Shown here piece by piece: positions 7,489-16,669 of a stretch of 26,720 nt of DNA. A program made the translations under genes and the position numbers. How positions within the stretch are numbered: the first letter of the stretch is position 1; the number at the start of each line of letters is the position of its first letter. The stretch is from Ornithoclostridium faecigallinarum (lineage in GTDB: Bacteria; Bacillota; Clostridia; Christensenellales; UBA3700): NCBI GenBank assembly GCA_018713665.1, contig DVOI01000022.1, forward strand, positions 1-26,720. The letters are read 5' to 3'. The notes beneath the pieces were generated by a model. That model did no database searches and was not told where the DNA came from. It saw nothing but the letters and a program-made list of their open reading frames with translations.

Positions 7489-8604
7489 ATGAACAACGAA
7501 ATGATGAGTATAATCTTTGCGAGCGACAACGAGACCAAGCTCAACGAATTGACCATCCACCGCACGACGGCGTCGCTTCCGTTCTGCGGCAGGTACAGGT
7601 TCATCGACTTCACGCTGTCCAACCTCGTCAACAGCAACATCACGACGATCGGCATCGTCACGCGCAACAACTACTCCTCGCTGATGGACCACATCAGGAT
7701 GGGCAGAGATTGGGACCTCAACCGCAAAAACAGCGGCATCGCCGTCTTCCCGCCGTATGCGTCCAACACGTCGCGCACGATGTTCAAGGGCAAGATCGAG
7801 GCGCTGTACGGCATCCTCGACTACATCGAAAAGGCGACCGAGGAATATGTCGTCCTCACCAACAGCAACATCGCGACCAACCTTGACTTCGAGGACGTGT
7901 ACAAAAAGCACATCGCCGCCGGCGCGGACATCACGATGCTGACCTATTCGTCTCATTCGACGTCGTCGCGCCGCGTGCTCGTCGACACCGACAAGTCGGG
8001 CAAGGTCGTTGGTACGCGCATCACGTCCACGCTCAGCGAGGACATCGCCGAGGTCGGGCTCAACATCTATCTGCTCAAAAAAGATCTGTTGATCTCGCTG
8101 ATTACGGACAGCTATGAGCGCGGCTATACCGACTTCGAAAAGCACATCATTCAGCAAAACGTCGCAAAGCTGGGCATTTATGCCTATCACGTCGACGGAT
8201 ATGCGGCGATCATCGACGACGTCAAGTCGTACTACACCGAGAGCATGCGCATCCTCGACACCGACATCCGCAACGATTTGTTCTATCGCTGCGGCAAGAT
8301 CTTCACAAAGGTCAAAGACTCCGTCCCGACCAAGTACGGCGCGGGCGCCAGCGTTCGCAATTCACTGATCGCCGACGGCTGCGAGATCAACGGCAGGGTG
8401 GAGAACAGCATCCTCTTCCGCGGCGTCGTCGTCGATGAGGGGGCATACATCAGCAATTCCATCGTCATGGAGAACGGTCGGATCATGAAGTATTCCGAAC
8501 TTCGCTACACGATCACCGACAAGGACGTCACCGTGACGGAGGACAAGACGATCAGCGGCTCGGAGAACTATCCCGTCGTCATCGTCAAAAACAAGACCGT
8601 TTGA
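7489..8604 (+). CDS. glgD: GlgD, GlgC-like regulatory subunit of ADP-glucose pyrophosphorylase
   Basis: A 371-residue GlgC paralogue. The region matching the GlgC nucleotide loop is replaced (MSIIFASDNETKLNELT in place of the GGxGTRL loop), so it is probably not catalytic by itself; the fold is kept, with FCGRYRFIDFTLSNLVNSNI matching GlgC closely. In other Bacillota GlgD is known to associate with GlgC and raise its activity; here that role is inferred from the pairing. The C-terminal beta-helix (GASVRNSLIADGCEINGRVENS) is present. Initiation at ATG 7489 is supported by GAGGTGAAG just upstream, overlapping the end of glgC. It is nine bases before glgA. Confidence 0.93.
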   Translation: MNNEMMSIIFASDNETKLNELTIHRTTASLPFCGRYRFIDFTLSNLVNSNITTIGIVTRNNYSSLMDHIRMGRDWDLNRKNSGIAVFPPYASNTSRTMFKGKIEALYGILDYIEKATEEYVVLTNSNIATNLDFEDVYKKHIAAGADITMLTYSSHSTSSRRVLVDTDKSGKVVGTRITSTLSEDIAEVGLNIYLLKKDLLISLITDSYERGYTDFEKHIIQQNVAKLGIYAYHVDGYAAIIDDVKSYYTESMRILDTDIRNDLFYRCGKIFTKVKDSVPTKYGAGASVRNSLIADGCEINGRVENSILFRGVVVDEGAYISNSIVMENGRIMKYSELRYTITDKDVTVTEDKTISGSENYPVVIVKNKTV

Positions 8605-8613
8605 GGAGGGAAT

Positions 8614-10455
8614 ATGGCAAGAAAAGCTAGCGAAAAACCCGCCGCGAAGGCGCCCAAGACCGCGCCCGAAAAGGCGGAGGTCAAGTTGCAAGAGGCAGCC
8701 GCCGCATTGACCGCCGAGGTCAAGGCGGAGGAGAAAAAGGCAAAAGCGCCGGCAAAGAGGGTGTCCAAGCCCAAGGCGCCCAAGCAGGAGGCGCCCAAGG
8801 CGGAAAAGTCCGAACCCAAAGCGGAAAAGCCCGAACCCAAAGCGGAAAAGCCCGAACCCAAGGCGGAAAAACCCGTCAAAGAGGCAAAGCCAAAGGCTAA
8901 AAAAGAGGCGAAACCCGCGCAAAAGAAAGAGGAGAAGACCGTCGAAAGCAAGCCCGAAACAAAGCTCGAGCCGCAGGCGGCGAAGGTCGAACAGCCTCAG
9001 CCTGCGCCCAAGGCGGAAGCCGCTCCGGCGAAGAAAAAGATCTTGTTCGTCACCTCGGAGGCGGCTCCGTACGTCAAGACGGGCGGGCTCGGCGAGGTCG
9101 CCGCGGCTCTGCCCAAGGCGCTCGTCCGCAAGGGGTACGACGTGCGCGTCGTGCTGCCGCTGTACTTCAACATCCCCGGCGAATTCCGCCGCACGATGCA
9201 ATACCTCGGCTGCTGCTATGTCTCGCTCGCGTGGCGCTATCAATATTGCGGCGTGTTCACGCATATGTACGACGGCGTCAGATATTACTTCATCGACAAC
9301 GAGTACTATTTCAAGCGCAACGGACTGTACGGGCACTATGACGACGCCGAGAGGTTCGCGTACTTCTCGAGGGCGGTGCTCGAGGCGCTGCCGATCATGG
9401 ACTTCAAGCCGGACATCATCCACTGCAACGATTGGCAGACGGGCTTGACCCCGGTCTATCTCGACACTTACTATCGCGGCTCCGATTTCTGCCGCACGTC
9501 GCGCACGGTGTTCACCATCCACAACATTGAGTTCCAGGGCAAGTACGGCGAGGACATCATCGGCGACATCGTCGGTCTGCCCGGCGACAGAAGGTCGCTG
9601 GTCACCTATCAGGGCTGCGCCAACTTCATGAAGGGCGGCATCGAGTGCGCCAACCGTGTAACGACCGTCTCGCCGACCTACGCCAAGGAGATCCTCGACC
9701 CCTATTACAGCTTCGGTCTGCAGGACATCCTCAACGCGCGCCGCTACAAGCTGAGCGGCATCGTCAACGGCATCGACAACGAGCGCAACGACCCCGCGAC
9801 GGACAAGGCGCTGTTCAAGAATTACGACAAGACGACCGTCTCGGAGAAGTATCTCAACAAGACGGGGCTTCAACAGCTGCTCGGGCTTCCGGTCAAGCCG
9901 TCGGTCGCAATGATCGGCATGGTCGGCAGGCTGACCGAACAAAAGGGGCTCGACCTCATCCGCAGCGTGTTCGACGACATCCTCGCCAAGGGCATTCAGA
10001 TGGTAGTGCTGGGCACCGGCGATTGGAAGTACGAGTCCATGCTCAAAGACATGCAGCGCAAATATCCCGAAAAATTGCGCGCGATCATCAACTTCTCGAG
10101 CGACATGGCGAGCAAGATCTACGCGGCGGCGGATATGTTCCTGATGCCCAGCAAGTTCGAGCCGTGCGGGCTCAGTCAAATGATCGCGATGCGCTACGGC
10201 ACCGCGCCCATCGTCCGCGAGACGGGCGGTCTCAAAGACACCGTCGTCCCGTACAACGGCTCGACCGGGCAGGGCAACGGCTTCACCTTCTACAGCTACA
10301 ACGCGCACGACATGCTGTACGCGATCGAGCGCGCGGTCGGGCTGTATTACGACTACAAGGACGATTGGAAAAAGCTGATCGCCAACGCGATGAACGCCGA
10401 CTTCTCGTGGGACCGCATCTCCGAGCAATACGTCGAACTTTACGACCGTCTTTGA
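8614..10455 (+). CDS. glgA: Glycogen synthase (GT5) with a 140-residue Lys/Ala/Pro/Glu-rich N-terminal extension
   Basis: A 613-residue protein that transfers glucose from ADP-glucose to the end of a growing alpha-1,4-glucan. The GT5 enzyme starts at about residue 142 (KKILFVTSEAAPY) with KTGGLGEV (K155) for ADP-glucose binding; MVGRLTEQKG and the C-terminal EPCGLSQMIAMRYG and ETGGLKDTV blocks are intact. The GT5 part, about 470 residues, is the normal full length. Residues 1-141 are low complexity, with three tandem AEKPEPK-type heptads (residues 63-83) encoded by 21-bp repeats. The extension is in frame with the GAGGAGGG ribosome site and ATG at 8614. An internal start near residue 142 has no ATG at the expected place, so the extension is probably translated. 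It is the last gene of glgBCDA. Confidence 0.95.
   Translation: MARKASEKPAAKAPKTAPEKAEVKLQEAAAALTAEVKAEEKKAKAPAKRVSKPKAPKQEAPKAEKSEPKAEKPEPKAEKPEPKAEKPVKEAKPKAKKEAKPAQKKEEKTVESKPETKLEPQAAKVEQPQPAPKAEAAPAKKKILFVTSEAAPYVKTGGLGEVAAALPKALVRKGYDVRVVLPLYFNIPGEFRRTMQYLGCCYVSLAWRYQYCGVFTHMYDGVRYYFIDNEYYFKRNGLYGHYDDAERFAYFSRAVLEALPIMDFKPDIIHCNDWQTGLTPVYLDTYYRGSDFCRTSRTVFTIHNIEFQGKYGEDIIGDIVGLPGDRRSLVTYQGCANFMKGGIECANRVTTVSPTYAKEILDPYYSFGLQDILNARRYKLSGIVNGIDNERNDPATDKALFKNYDKTTVSEKYLNKTGLQQLLGLPVKPSVAMIGMVGRLTEQKGLDLIRSVFDDILAKGIQMVVLGTGDWKYESMLKDMQRKYPEKLRAIINFSSDMASKIYAAADMFLMPSKFEPCGLSQMIAMRYGTAPIVRETGGLKDTVVPYNGSTGQGNGFTFYSYNAHDMLYAIERAVGLYYDYKDDWKKLIANAMNADFSWDRISEQYVELYDRL
8800..8862 (+). repeat. 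Three tandem 21-bp repeats inside glgA
   Basis: Units at 8800-8820, 8821-8841 and 8842-8862 differ at only one or two positions, with a partial fourth unit to 8880. Each encodes a heptad of the AEKPEPK type in the N-terminal extension of GlgA. The copy number could vary by replication slippage without breaking the frame. Confidence 0.9.
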
Positions 10456-10471
10456 GATAATACGCAAAATG

Positions 10472-10503
10472 CGCGGTATTGCGGAACTTTTCGCAATACC
10501 GCG
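10472..10503. repeat. Perfect 12-bp stem-loop between glgA and glgP
   Basis: CGCGGTATTGCG (10472-10483) and CGCAATACCGCG (10492-10503) are exact inverted copies with an eight-base loop. No T-run follows, so it does not look like a classical terminator. It may protect the 3' end of the glgBCDA transcript, attenuate it, or be a processing site. It lies just upstream of the glgP promoter. Confidence 0.75.
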
Positions 10504-10511
10504 TAAACGCT

Positions 10512-10570
10512 TTGCAATTCGTGCGAAAAAGTGTATAATTGCATAGATAAGGCTTGTGGACGCAAGCCTT
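10512..10570 (+). promoter_or_regulatory. glgP promoter and leader hairpin
   Basis: TTGCAA (10512-10517), 16-bp spacer, TATAAT (10534-10539). The predicted start near 10546 places an 8-bp hairpin (10549-10556 with 10563-10570) at the very 5' end of the mRNA, where it could stabilise the transcript. GGGAGA at 10585 serves the glgP start. Confidence 0.7.
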
Positions 10571-10594
10571 AGAATTTTGACAACGGGAGAGTAT

Positions 10595-13039
10595 ATGGAG
10601 AGAGAATACGACGCTGCGCGCGTCAAACAGATCCTCGAGATCAAGGCTCAGACCTATTTCGGAGTGCCTCTTGCCGAGGCAAGCAAGACGCAGGTCTACA
10701 AGGCGGTCTGCATGACCGTCAGGGACATCTTGACCGAGATGCGTTTGGAGTTCAAGCGCAAGCGCAAGGAACAGAAAACAAAACAAGTCTACTACATGTC
10801 GATGGAGTTTTTGCTGGGCAGGTCGCTCAAAAACCACCTGTTCAACCTCGGCATGACCGATATTTTCGCCGAGGCGGTCAAGCCGCTCGGCGTGTCCATG
10901 GACGAGCTGTATGCGATCGAGCCCGACGCGGGTCTCGGCAACGGCGGTCTCGGCAGATTGGCGGCTGCGTATATGGAGTCGCTGACCAACCTCGACTATG
11001 TCGCAAGCGGTTTTTCGATCAGATACGACTACGGCATCTTCAAGCAGAAGATCGCCGACGGCTGGCAGATCGAGATGCCCGACGAGTGGCTCGAAAACGG
11101 CGACGTCTGGCTCGCTCCGCGCGAAGAGGACACCTTCGAGGTGCGCTTCGGCGGCACGGTCGACCAGCATTGGGACAACGGCAGGCTCTACATCGACTAC
11201 AAGGACTGCGACGTCGTGCAGGCGGTGCCCTATGACATGAACATCAGCGGCTATCACGTCCCGGCGGTCAACAAGCTCAGGCTTTGGTCGGCGAAGGCGC
11301 CGGTCGACTTCGACATGAACCTGTTCGCGCAAGGGCAGTATGTCAAGTCGTTGCAGAACAAGGCTCTCGCCGAGTCCATCTGCAAGGTGCTCTATCCTGC
11401 GGACCACCACGTCGAGGGCAAGATGCTGCGCCTCAAACAGCAATACTTCTTTGTGTCTGCGTCCATTCAGTCCATCATCAAGACGCATCTGCGCGACTAC
11501 GGCACGCTCGACAACCTGCCCGACAAGGTCGCGATCCACATCAACGACACCCATCCCACGCTGTGCATCCCCGAATTGATGAGGCTGCTGCTCGACGAGT
11601 ACGGCTACAGCTGGGACGACGCGTGGAGCATCGTCAGGCGCACGATCTCCTACACCAACCACACGGTCATGGCGGAGGCGCTCGAGAAGTGGCCCGAGGG
11701 CATCTTCAAGCAGCTTTTGCCGCGCATCTATCAGATCGTCTGCGAGATCAACCAGCGATTCTGCAACGAGCTCTGGTCGTTCTATCCCAACGATTGGAAC
11801 AAGGTCGCCTACAACGCGGTGCTTTCGCACAATCAGATCAAGATGGCGAACATGTGCCTCGCCGCGTCGCACACCGTCAACGGCGTCTCCGAGCTCCACT
11901 CCGAGATCCTCAAAAACGACGTGTTCAACGACTACTACAAGATGCACCCCGGCGTGTTCACCAACGTCACCAACGGCATCACCTACCGCAGGTGGCTCGC
12001 GCAGGCGAACCCCGAACTCGCCGCGTTCATCACCGAACTCATCGGCGACGGCTTCATGAAGGACGCCGACAAGCTCAAGGGGCTCGAAAAGTTCAAGGGC
12101 AAGAGAGACGTGCTCGACAAGTGGCTCGAGATCAAGAGACGCAACAAGCTCAAACTCGCCGAGTACATCAAAGAGAGCAACGGCGTCGTCGTAAACCCCG
12201 ATTCCATCTTCGACGTGCAGGTCAAGAGGTTGCACGAGTACAAGCGTCAATTGCTCAACGCGCTGCACATCCTCGACACCTACTATGCGCTCAAAGCCAA
12301 TCCGTCGCTCGACATCAATCCGCGCACCTATATCTTCGGCGCGAAGGCGGCGCCCAGCTACTATATGGCGAAGCAGATCATTCGCCTCATCTGCCAGCTG
12401 GGCAACCTGATCAACAACGACCCGCAGGTCAACGAAAAGCTCAAGGTCGTCTTCCTCGAGAACTACCGCGTCTCGCTCGCAGAGATGATCATGCCTGCGT
12501 CCGACGTGTCCGAGCAGATCTCCGTCGCGGGCAAAGAGGCGTCCGGCACCGGCAACATGAAGTTCATGATCAACGGCGCGGTGACCATCGGCACTATGGA
12601 CGGCGCGAACATCGAGATCCACAGCGCCGTCGGCGACGAGAACATCTTCATCTTCGGCTTGCTTGCAAACGAGGTCGAGGAACTGTCCAAGAACGGCTAT
12701 GAGCCGACCTCGTACTACCACCACAACGCGCGTATCAAGGCGGTCATAGACGGTCTGCACGCAGGCATCGCGGGCGTCAGCTTCGGCGAGATCGCCGACA
12801 GTCTCACAGTGGGCAGCGGCGGCGCCGACCCCTACAAGGTGCTCGCCGACTTCCAATCCTATTGCGACGCGCAGGACAGGCTGGACAGGGCATATTCCGA
12901 CCGTGAGCGCTGGGGCAGAATGTCGCTGATGAACACCGCCGAGTCCGGCTTCTTCTCCTCCGACCGCAGCGTCAAGGAGTACGCCGACAGGATCTGGAAC
13001 CTCAAACCCGTCCGCATGACGGCGAAAAAGAGCAAGTGA
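10595..13039 (+). CDS. glgP: Glycogen/starch/alpha-glucan phosphorylase (GT35)
   Basis: An 814-residue cytosolic enzyme that releases glucose-1-phosphate from the non-reducing ends of glycogen; its length is normal for the family. The pyridoxal phosphate lysine is K656 in SGTGNMKFMINGA, and the ASGTGNMKF...GTMDGANIEI block is diagnostic. N-terminal YYMSMEFLLGRSL and GNGGLGRLAAAYMESL are also typical. The start ATG 10595 is chosen from GGGAGA at 10585; the open frame back to 10556 runs into the leader hairpin. It has its own promoter, separate from the synthesis genes, and is followed after one base by a GH13 hydrolase, so degradation enzymes form their own transcriptional unit. Confidence 0.96.
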   Translation: MEREYDAARVKQILEIKAQTYFGVPLAEASKTQVYKAVCMTVRDILTEMRLEFKRKRKEQKTKQVYYMSMEFLLGRSLKNHLFNLGMTDIFAEAVKPLGVSMDELYAIEPDAGLGNGGLGRLAAAYMESLTNLDYVASGFSIRYDYGIFKQKIADGWQIEMPDEWLENGDVWLAPREEDTFEVRFGGTVDQHWDNGRLYIDYKDCDVVQAVPYDMNISGYHVPAVNKLRLWSAKAPVDFDMNLFAQGQYVKSLQNKALAESICKVLYPADHHVEGKMLRLKQQYFFVSASIQSIIKTHLRDYGTLDNLPDKVAIHINDTHPTLCIPELMRLLLDEYGYSWDDAWSIVRRTISYTNHTVMAEALEKWPEGIFKQLLPRIYQIVCEINQRFCNELWSFYPNDWNKVAYNAVLSHNQIKMANMCLAASHTVNGVSELHSEILKNDVFNDYYKMHPGVFTNVTNGITYRRWLAQANPELAAFITELIGDGFMKDADKLKGLEKFKGKRDVLDKWLEIKRRNKLKLAEYIKESNGVVVNPDSIFDVQVKRLHEYKRQLLNALHILDTYYALKANPSLDINPRTYIFGAKAAPSYYMAKQIIRLICQLGNLINNDPQVNEKLKVVFLENYRVSLAEMIMPASDVSEQISVAGKEASGTGNMKFMINGAVTIGTMDGANIEIHSAVGDENIFIFGLLANEVEELSKNGYEPTSYYHHNARIKAVIDGLHAGIAGVSFGEIADSLTVGSGGADPYKVLADFQSYCDAQDRLDRAYSDRERWGRMSLMNTAESGFFSSDRSVKEYADRIWNLKPVRMTAKKSK

Positions 13040-13040
13040 T

Positions 13041-14843
13041 ATGCAAATCCGTTACGACGAAAACTCCGTGCAATGCAAGTCCCCGTTCGGGGCGGTCAAA
13101 GCGGGCGCGAAGGTCGCGTTCACAGTCTTTGCAAAGGACGGAGTCTTCATCAATCGCATCAATGTGATCATCTCGGACGACGACGGCGAAAGCCTCGTCG
13201 TCTCGCCGCTTTCTTACATAGACAAAGAGGACGGCGTCAGCCGCTTCTGCGGCAACGTCCGCATCGACAAGCCGGGGCTGTATTGGTACCGCTTCGAGCT
13301 GGACACCGAGCTTGGCATCTTCTTCAAGCGCAAAGGGGAGAGCGAGGACTATCAATTGACGGTCTATTCCAAGACTTTCCGCACCCCGTCCGCGCTCAAA
13401 GGCGGCACGATCTATCACATCTTTGTCGACAGATTTTGCAAGGGCGAAGACCTAGGCGTCGTGCCGCACGGCGTGCAAAAGGAGTGGAACGAGCCGCCCA
13501 CATTGCGCGACCCCGACGGCGTGTACCGCGCCAACGACTTCTACGGCGGCAATTTGCAGGGGATCATCGACAAGCTCGACTATCTCGAGTCGCTCCGCGT
13601 AAGCGCGATCTATCTGTCGCCCGTCTTCGAGTCGTCGTCCAACCACCGCTACGACACCGGCGACTATCTCAAGATCGATCCTCTTCTCGGCACCGAGGAC
13701 AAGTTCCGCGAATTGGTCGAGAGGGCGGCGGAGAGGGGCATCTTTGTCATCTTGGACGGCGTGTTCAACCACACCGGCGCGGACAGCCGCTACTTCAACA
13801 AGTTCGGCAGATACGACTCCGTCGGCGCCTATCAGTCCAAGGGCAGCAAATACTACGATTGGTACCGCTTCTACGATTGGCCTGACGGCTATGACAGCTG
13901 GTGGGGCGTGACCGTCTGCCCGACCGTCAACAAGGACGCCGAGGGCTGGCGAAAACTCGTCTTGCACAAGGGCGGAGTCATCAAAAAGTGGACCGCGATG
14001 GGAGTCAAGGGCTGGAGGCTCGACGTCGTCGACGAACTGCCCGAAAAGACCGTCCGCGACATCCGCCGCGCGATCAAGAGCGTCGACCCCGACGCCACCG
14101 TGATCGGCGAGGTCTGGGAGGACGCGTCCAACAAGATCAGCTACGGCAAACGCCGCCACTATCTGCTGGGCGGAGAGCTCGACGGCGTGATGAACTATCC
14201 GTTCAAGGACGCGATACTGCGCTATGCCAAGGGCGGAGACGCCGCCGCTTTCTGCGACGCGGTCAAGGTCATCTGCAACCACTATCCCAAGAGCGCGCTC
14301 GATTGCTGTATGACGCTGATCGGCACTCACGACACCGTGCGCGCGCTGAACGCGCTCGCCGATTTCGACGCGTCCGTGATGACCAAAGAGGAGAGGGCGC
14401 ACGTCCGTCTCGACGGCGCGATCTTGGACGAAGCCAAGGCGCGCGTCCGCGTCGCCGCGACGCTGCAATTTATGCTGCCGGGCATTCCGTCGATATATTA
14501 CGGCGACGAAATCGCGATGCAGGGCTATGAAGATCCGCTCAATCGCATGCCGATGGCGTGGGACGACGCCGACGAAGACACGCTCGCGTTCTACCGCCGC
14601 CTCGCCGCCGTGCGCGCGTCGCACAAGCCGCAGGTCACGGGAGACATCGACATCTATGTCAGGGACGGGCTATTGGTCCTCGTCCGCACCGCGCGCGTCA
14701 AGCAATTGACAGTCGTCGCAAACAATTCCGGCGAGAGCAAGCCTCTCGGCGAATACGCCGATTCGGTCGACCTCTTGACGGGCAAAAAAGTCTTCGATCT
14801 GCCGCCCTGTTCGGTCGCGGTCTTCGAGACGAGAAAGGCTTGA
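13041..14843 (+). CDS. GH13 alpha-glucan hydrolase (cyclomaltodextrinase/neopullulanase type)
   Basis: A 600-residue intracellular enzyme without signal peptide. Residues 1 to about 125 form an N-terminal beta domain of the kind found in neopullulanase-type enzymes, followed by the GH13 barrel. Catalytic residues: nucleophile D328 (GWRLDVVDELP), acid/base E357 (VIGEVWED) and D431 (LIGTHDTVR); GVFNHTG is conserved region I. Their positions resemble those of CDase/neopullulanase-type enzymes. Likely substrates are maltodextrins left by the phosphorylase or imported ones, possibly also alpha-1,6 bonds; the exact specificity cannot be read. The start ATG 13041 lies one base after the glgP stop, with a weak ribosome site inside the end of glgP, so translation is probably coupled. 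It is the last gene of the glgP unit. Confidence 0.9.
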   Translation: MQIRYDENSVQCKSPFGAVKAGAKVAFTVFAKDGVFINRINVIISDDDGESLVVSPLSYIDKEDGVSRFCGNVRIDKPGLYWYRFELDTELGIFFKRKGESEDYQLTVYSKTFRTPSALKGGTIYHIFVDRFCKGEDLGVVPHGVQKEWNEPPTLRDPDGVYRANDFYGGNLQGIIDKLDYLESLRVSAIYLSPVFESSSNHRYDTGDYLKIDPLLGTEDKFRELVERAAERGIFVILDGVFNHTGADSRYFNKFGRYDSVGAYQSKGSKYYDWYRFYDWPDGYDSWWGVTVCPTVNKDAEGWRKLVLHKGGVIKKWTAMGVKGWRLDVVDELPEKTVRDIRRAIKSVDPDATVIGEVWEDASNKISYGKRRHYLLGGELDGVMNYPFKDAILRYAKGGDAAAFCDAVKVICNHYPKSALDCCMTLIGTHDTVRALNALADFDASVMTKEERAHVRLDGAILDEAKARVRVAATLQFMLPGIPSIYYGDEIAMQGYEDPLNRMPMAWDDADEDTLAFYRRLAAVRASHKPQVTGDIDIYVRDGLLVLVRTARVKQLTVVANNSGESKPLGEYADSVDLLTGKKVFDLPPCSVAVFETRKA

Positions 14844-14859
14844 TTGTCAATCTTTGATT

Positions 14860-14909
14860 CGCCGCCGAAAGGCGGCGGATTTGTTTGAGCGGCGAAAGCC
14901 GCCGGTTTT
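14860..14909 (+). terminator. Twin GAAA-loop hairpins ending the glgP operon
   Basis: The first stem is CGCCGCC (14860-14866) with GGCGGCG (14871-14877); the second is GCGGC (14889-14893) with GCCGC (14898-14902). Both close GAAA tetraloops. A T-rich stretch follows each (ATTTGTTT; GGTTTTC). The T-runs are modest, so termination strength is uncertain. Confidence 0.6.
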
Positions 14910-14914
14910 CGCCA

Positions 14915-14944
14915 TTGACACCGCGGCTTATCGTATGGTATAAT
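14915..14944 (+). promoter_or_regulatory. Promoter of the ABC exporter operon
   Basis: TTGACA (14915-14920), 18-bp spacer, TATAAT (14939-14944). The predicted start is near 14951, giving a short leader with AGGGTAGG before ATG 14973. Confidence 0.85.
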
Positions 14945-14972
14945 ATAGGCAATTCGATAGGGTAGGTAAATT

Positions 14973-15671
14973 ATGCTGAAGCTTTCGGGCATTGAAAAAT
15001 CTTTCGGTAAAAAGCACGTCCTCAAGGGCGTCGACCTCGTCGTCGGCGACGGCAGGATATGCGGTCTGCTCGGGCTCAACGGCGAGGGCAAGAGCACGTT
15101 GATGAAGATAGTTTGCGGTCTTGTCGTTCCCGACGGCGGAAGCGTGGAGATCGACGGCAATCTCGTCAAGCCCGGCAAGGCGCCCAAAGGCGTCGGCGCG
15201 ATGATCGAGGCGCCTGCGTTTTACGGCGGACTCAGCGGTTACGACAATCTGGAATTGATGCGCGTCCTCTGTGACGGAGTGCCCGAGGAGAGAGTGGGCG
15301 AAGTGCTGCGCGTCGCCGGCATAGCGTCGAGCGCGACCGTCAAGGTCAAGGACTATTCCCAAGGCATGAAGCAGAGGCTCTATTTTGCGTTCGCGCTGCT
15401 CAAGCGGCCGCGCGTGCTCATTCTCGACGAGCCGTTCGTCAACGTCGACCCGGTCAGCGTAAAGCTGTTCGAAGACGTAATCAAGGCGCTTGCCGCGGAC
15501 GGTTGTACGGTTTTGATCTCGGGGCATATCATCGCCGAGCTCAAAAACGTATGCGACAGCGCGGCGATCCTCGACGGCGGCACGATCAAACGCAATTTCG
15601 ACGACCTGTCGTCGGTCGACCTCGAAAAGGAATTTTTGTCGGCGGTCTCGTCGAGCGGTGACGTCAGATGA
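14973..15671 (+). CDS. ABC transporter ATP-binding protein (drug/peptide export type)
   Basis: A 232-residue ATPase that would power the two permeases encoded next. Walker A is GLNGEGKST, the signature is YSQGMKQR, and Walker B is VLILDEPFVNVD; the switch histidine lies in LISGHIIAEL. The QGMKQRL form of the signature, the short length and the pairing with ABC-2-like permeases resemble bacitracin/lantibiotic-type exporters (BcrA-like), but the substrate is unknown. The ATG follows AGGGTAGG. The stop codon overlaps the ATG of the next gene (ATGA), so the subunits are translationally coupled. No two-component system or peptide gene lies beside it, so a specific immunity role is not supported. 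Confidence 0.93.
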   Translation: MLKLSGIEKSFGKKHVLKGVDLVVGDGRICGLLGLNGEGKSTLMKIVCGLVVPDGGSVEIDGNLVKPGKAPKGVGAMIEAPAFYGGLSGYDNLELMRVLCDGVPEERVGEVLRVAGIASSATVKVKDYSQGMKQRLYFAFALLKRPRVLILDEPFVNVDPVSVKLFEDVIKALAADGCTVLISGHIIAELKNVCDSAAILDGGTIKRNFDDLSSVDLEKEFLSAVSSSGDVR

Positions 15672-16669
15672 AAGAGGTCTTTGTCACCGCCTATTTGAGA
15701 TTTGGCAAGAGCAAGTTTCTCGTAGTCTGCGCGGCGGCGATCGTGTTGATGCTGCTCGGGACGATCGTGGGGCTTGCCGTCTCGGCGGCGGGTGCGGAAG
15801 TCGGCGCTCAAAAGAGCGACACGATACTTCTCGGCGGCGAAGACGTGCCCTATTCCGAATACTATCAATATTTGCTCGACGAATGCCTCAAAATTTATGA
15901 ACGTGACGATTTGTCTCAAAGCGAAAAGGCGTCGCTCGAGATGGAGATCGCCGAATATCGCTTCTATCTTCAATCAAACACCAACACTACGCAATATTAT
16001 CACGACGGCTACGGAGCGAAAAACGGCGGCGCCTATTGGATGCAGGTGCTGTTTTTCGTCGGCTTGTTCGCAAGTATGTTTTTGCCGATAGTGCTGACCG
16101 CATGGTTTTTGCCGGGCACAAAGAGCGGCGTCTTGAGGACAGAGTTTTTGACCGGGAGATCGCGCGCGGAGCTTTGGGGCGGCAAGACGGGCGCGGCGTT
16201 GGTCGCGTCGTCCGCGGCGCCGATCGTGTTTTCGCTCTCCGGGCTGATCTCGGCGTTGTGCACGCCGGATGCGATGTTCCTCGTCAAGGACGAATTGATC
16301 GGCAAAGTGTACGCCATATCAGTCTTTGCGCAATGGGCGGCGTTGACTGCGACGATGTTCGTCGTCGCATGGTCGGCGGCGGCTTTGGTGGAGCTCGTCA
16401 CCTGCCTTTCGGGCGACTCCGTGGCAGGGGTCGCGGTACCGTGCGCGATCGTCTTGCTCTCAATTTTCGTCACGATTGCCGTGCTGTCGATCGTACCGGC
16501 GGAAGAGGCGGTCAAGTATGACTTTTCATGGATGCCTTTTTACGGTCTTATCGGCATGTTTCAGGTTGCGCCCGCGTCGGATGAGATCGTCATGATCGTC
16601 GCGCATGCGCTTGCGGCGGCGCTCGCATTGGGCGTTTCGAGATTCGCATTCGGGAGGAAGTCGCTGTGA
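15668..16669 (+). CDS. ABC transporter permease, six predicted helices (first of two)
   Basis: A 333-residue integral membrane protein. One helix lies near the N-terminus (about residues 18-42, VVCAAAIVLMLLGTIVGLAV), followed by an external loop of about 75 residues, and five more helices (about 117-141, 175-198, 215-245, 252-277 and 302-325). This is the ABC-2 layout of a large first extracytoplasmic loop between helices 1 and 2. Sequence conservation is too low to name a subfamily. The start ATG overlaps the ATPase stop by four bases. Its 3' end overlaps the GTG of the second permease, so all three are one operon. The two permeases are of similar length and topology and probably form a heterodimer. 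Confidence 0.85.
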   Translation: MKEVFVTAYLRFGKSKFLVVCAAAIVLMLLGTIVGLAVSAAGAEVGAQKSDTILLGGEDVPYSEYYQYLLDECLKIYERDDLSQSEKASLEMEIAEYRFYLQSNTNTTQYYHDGYGAKNGGAYWMQVLFFVGLFASMFLPIVLTAWFLPGTKSGVLRTEFLTGRSRAELWGGKTGAALVASSAAPIVFSLSGLISALCTPDAMFLVKDELIGKVYAISVFAQWAALTATMFVVAWSAAALVELVTCLSGDSVAGVAVPCAIVLLSIFVTIAVLSIVPAEEAVKYDFSWMPFYGLIGMFQVAPASDEIVMIVAHALAAALALGVSRFAFGRKSL

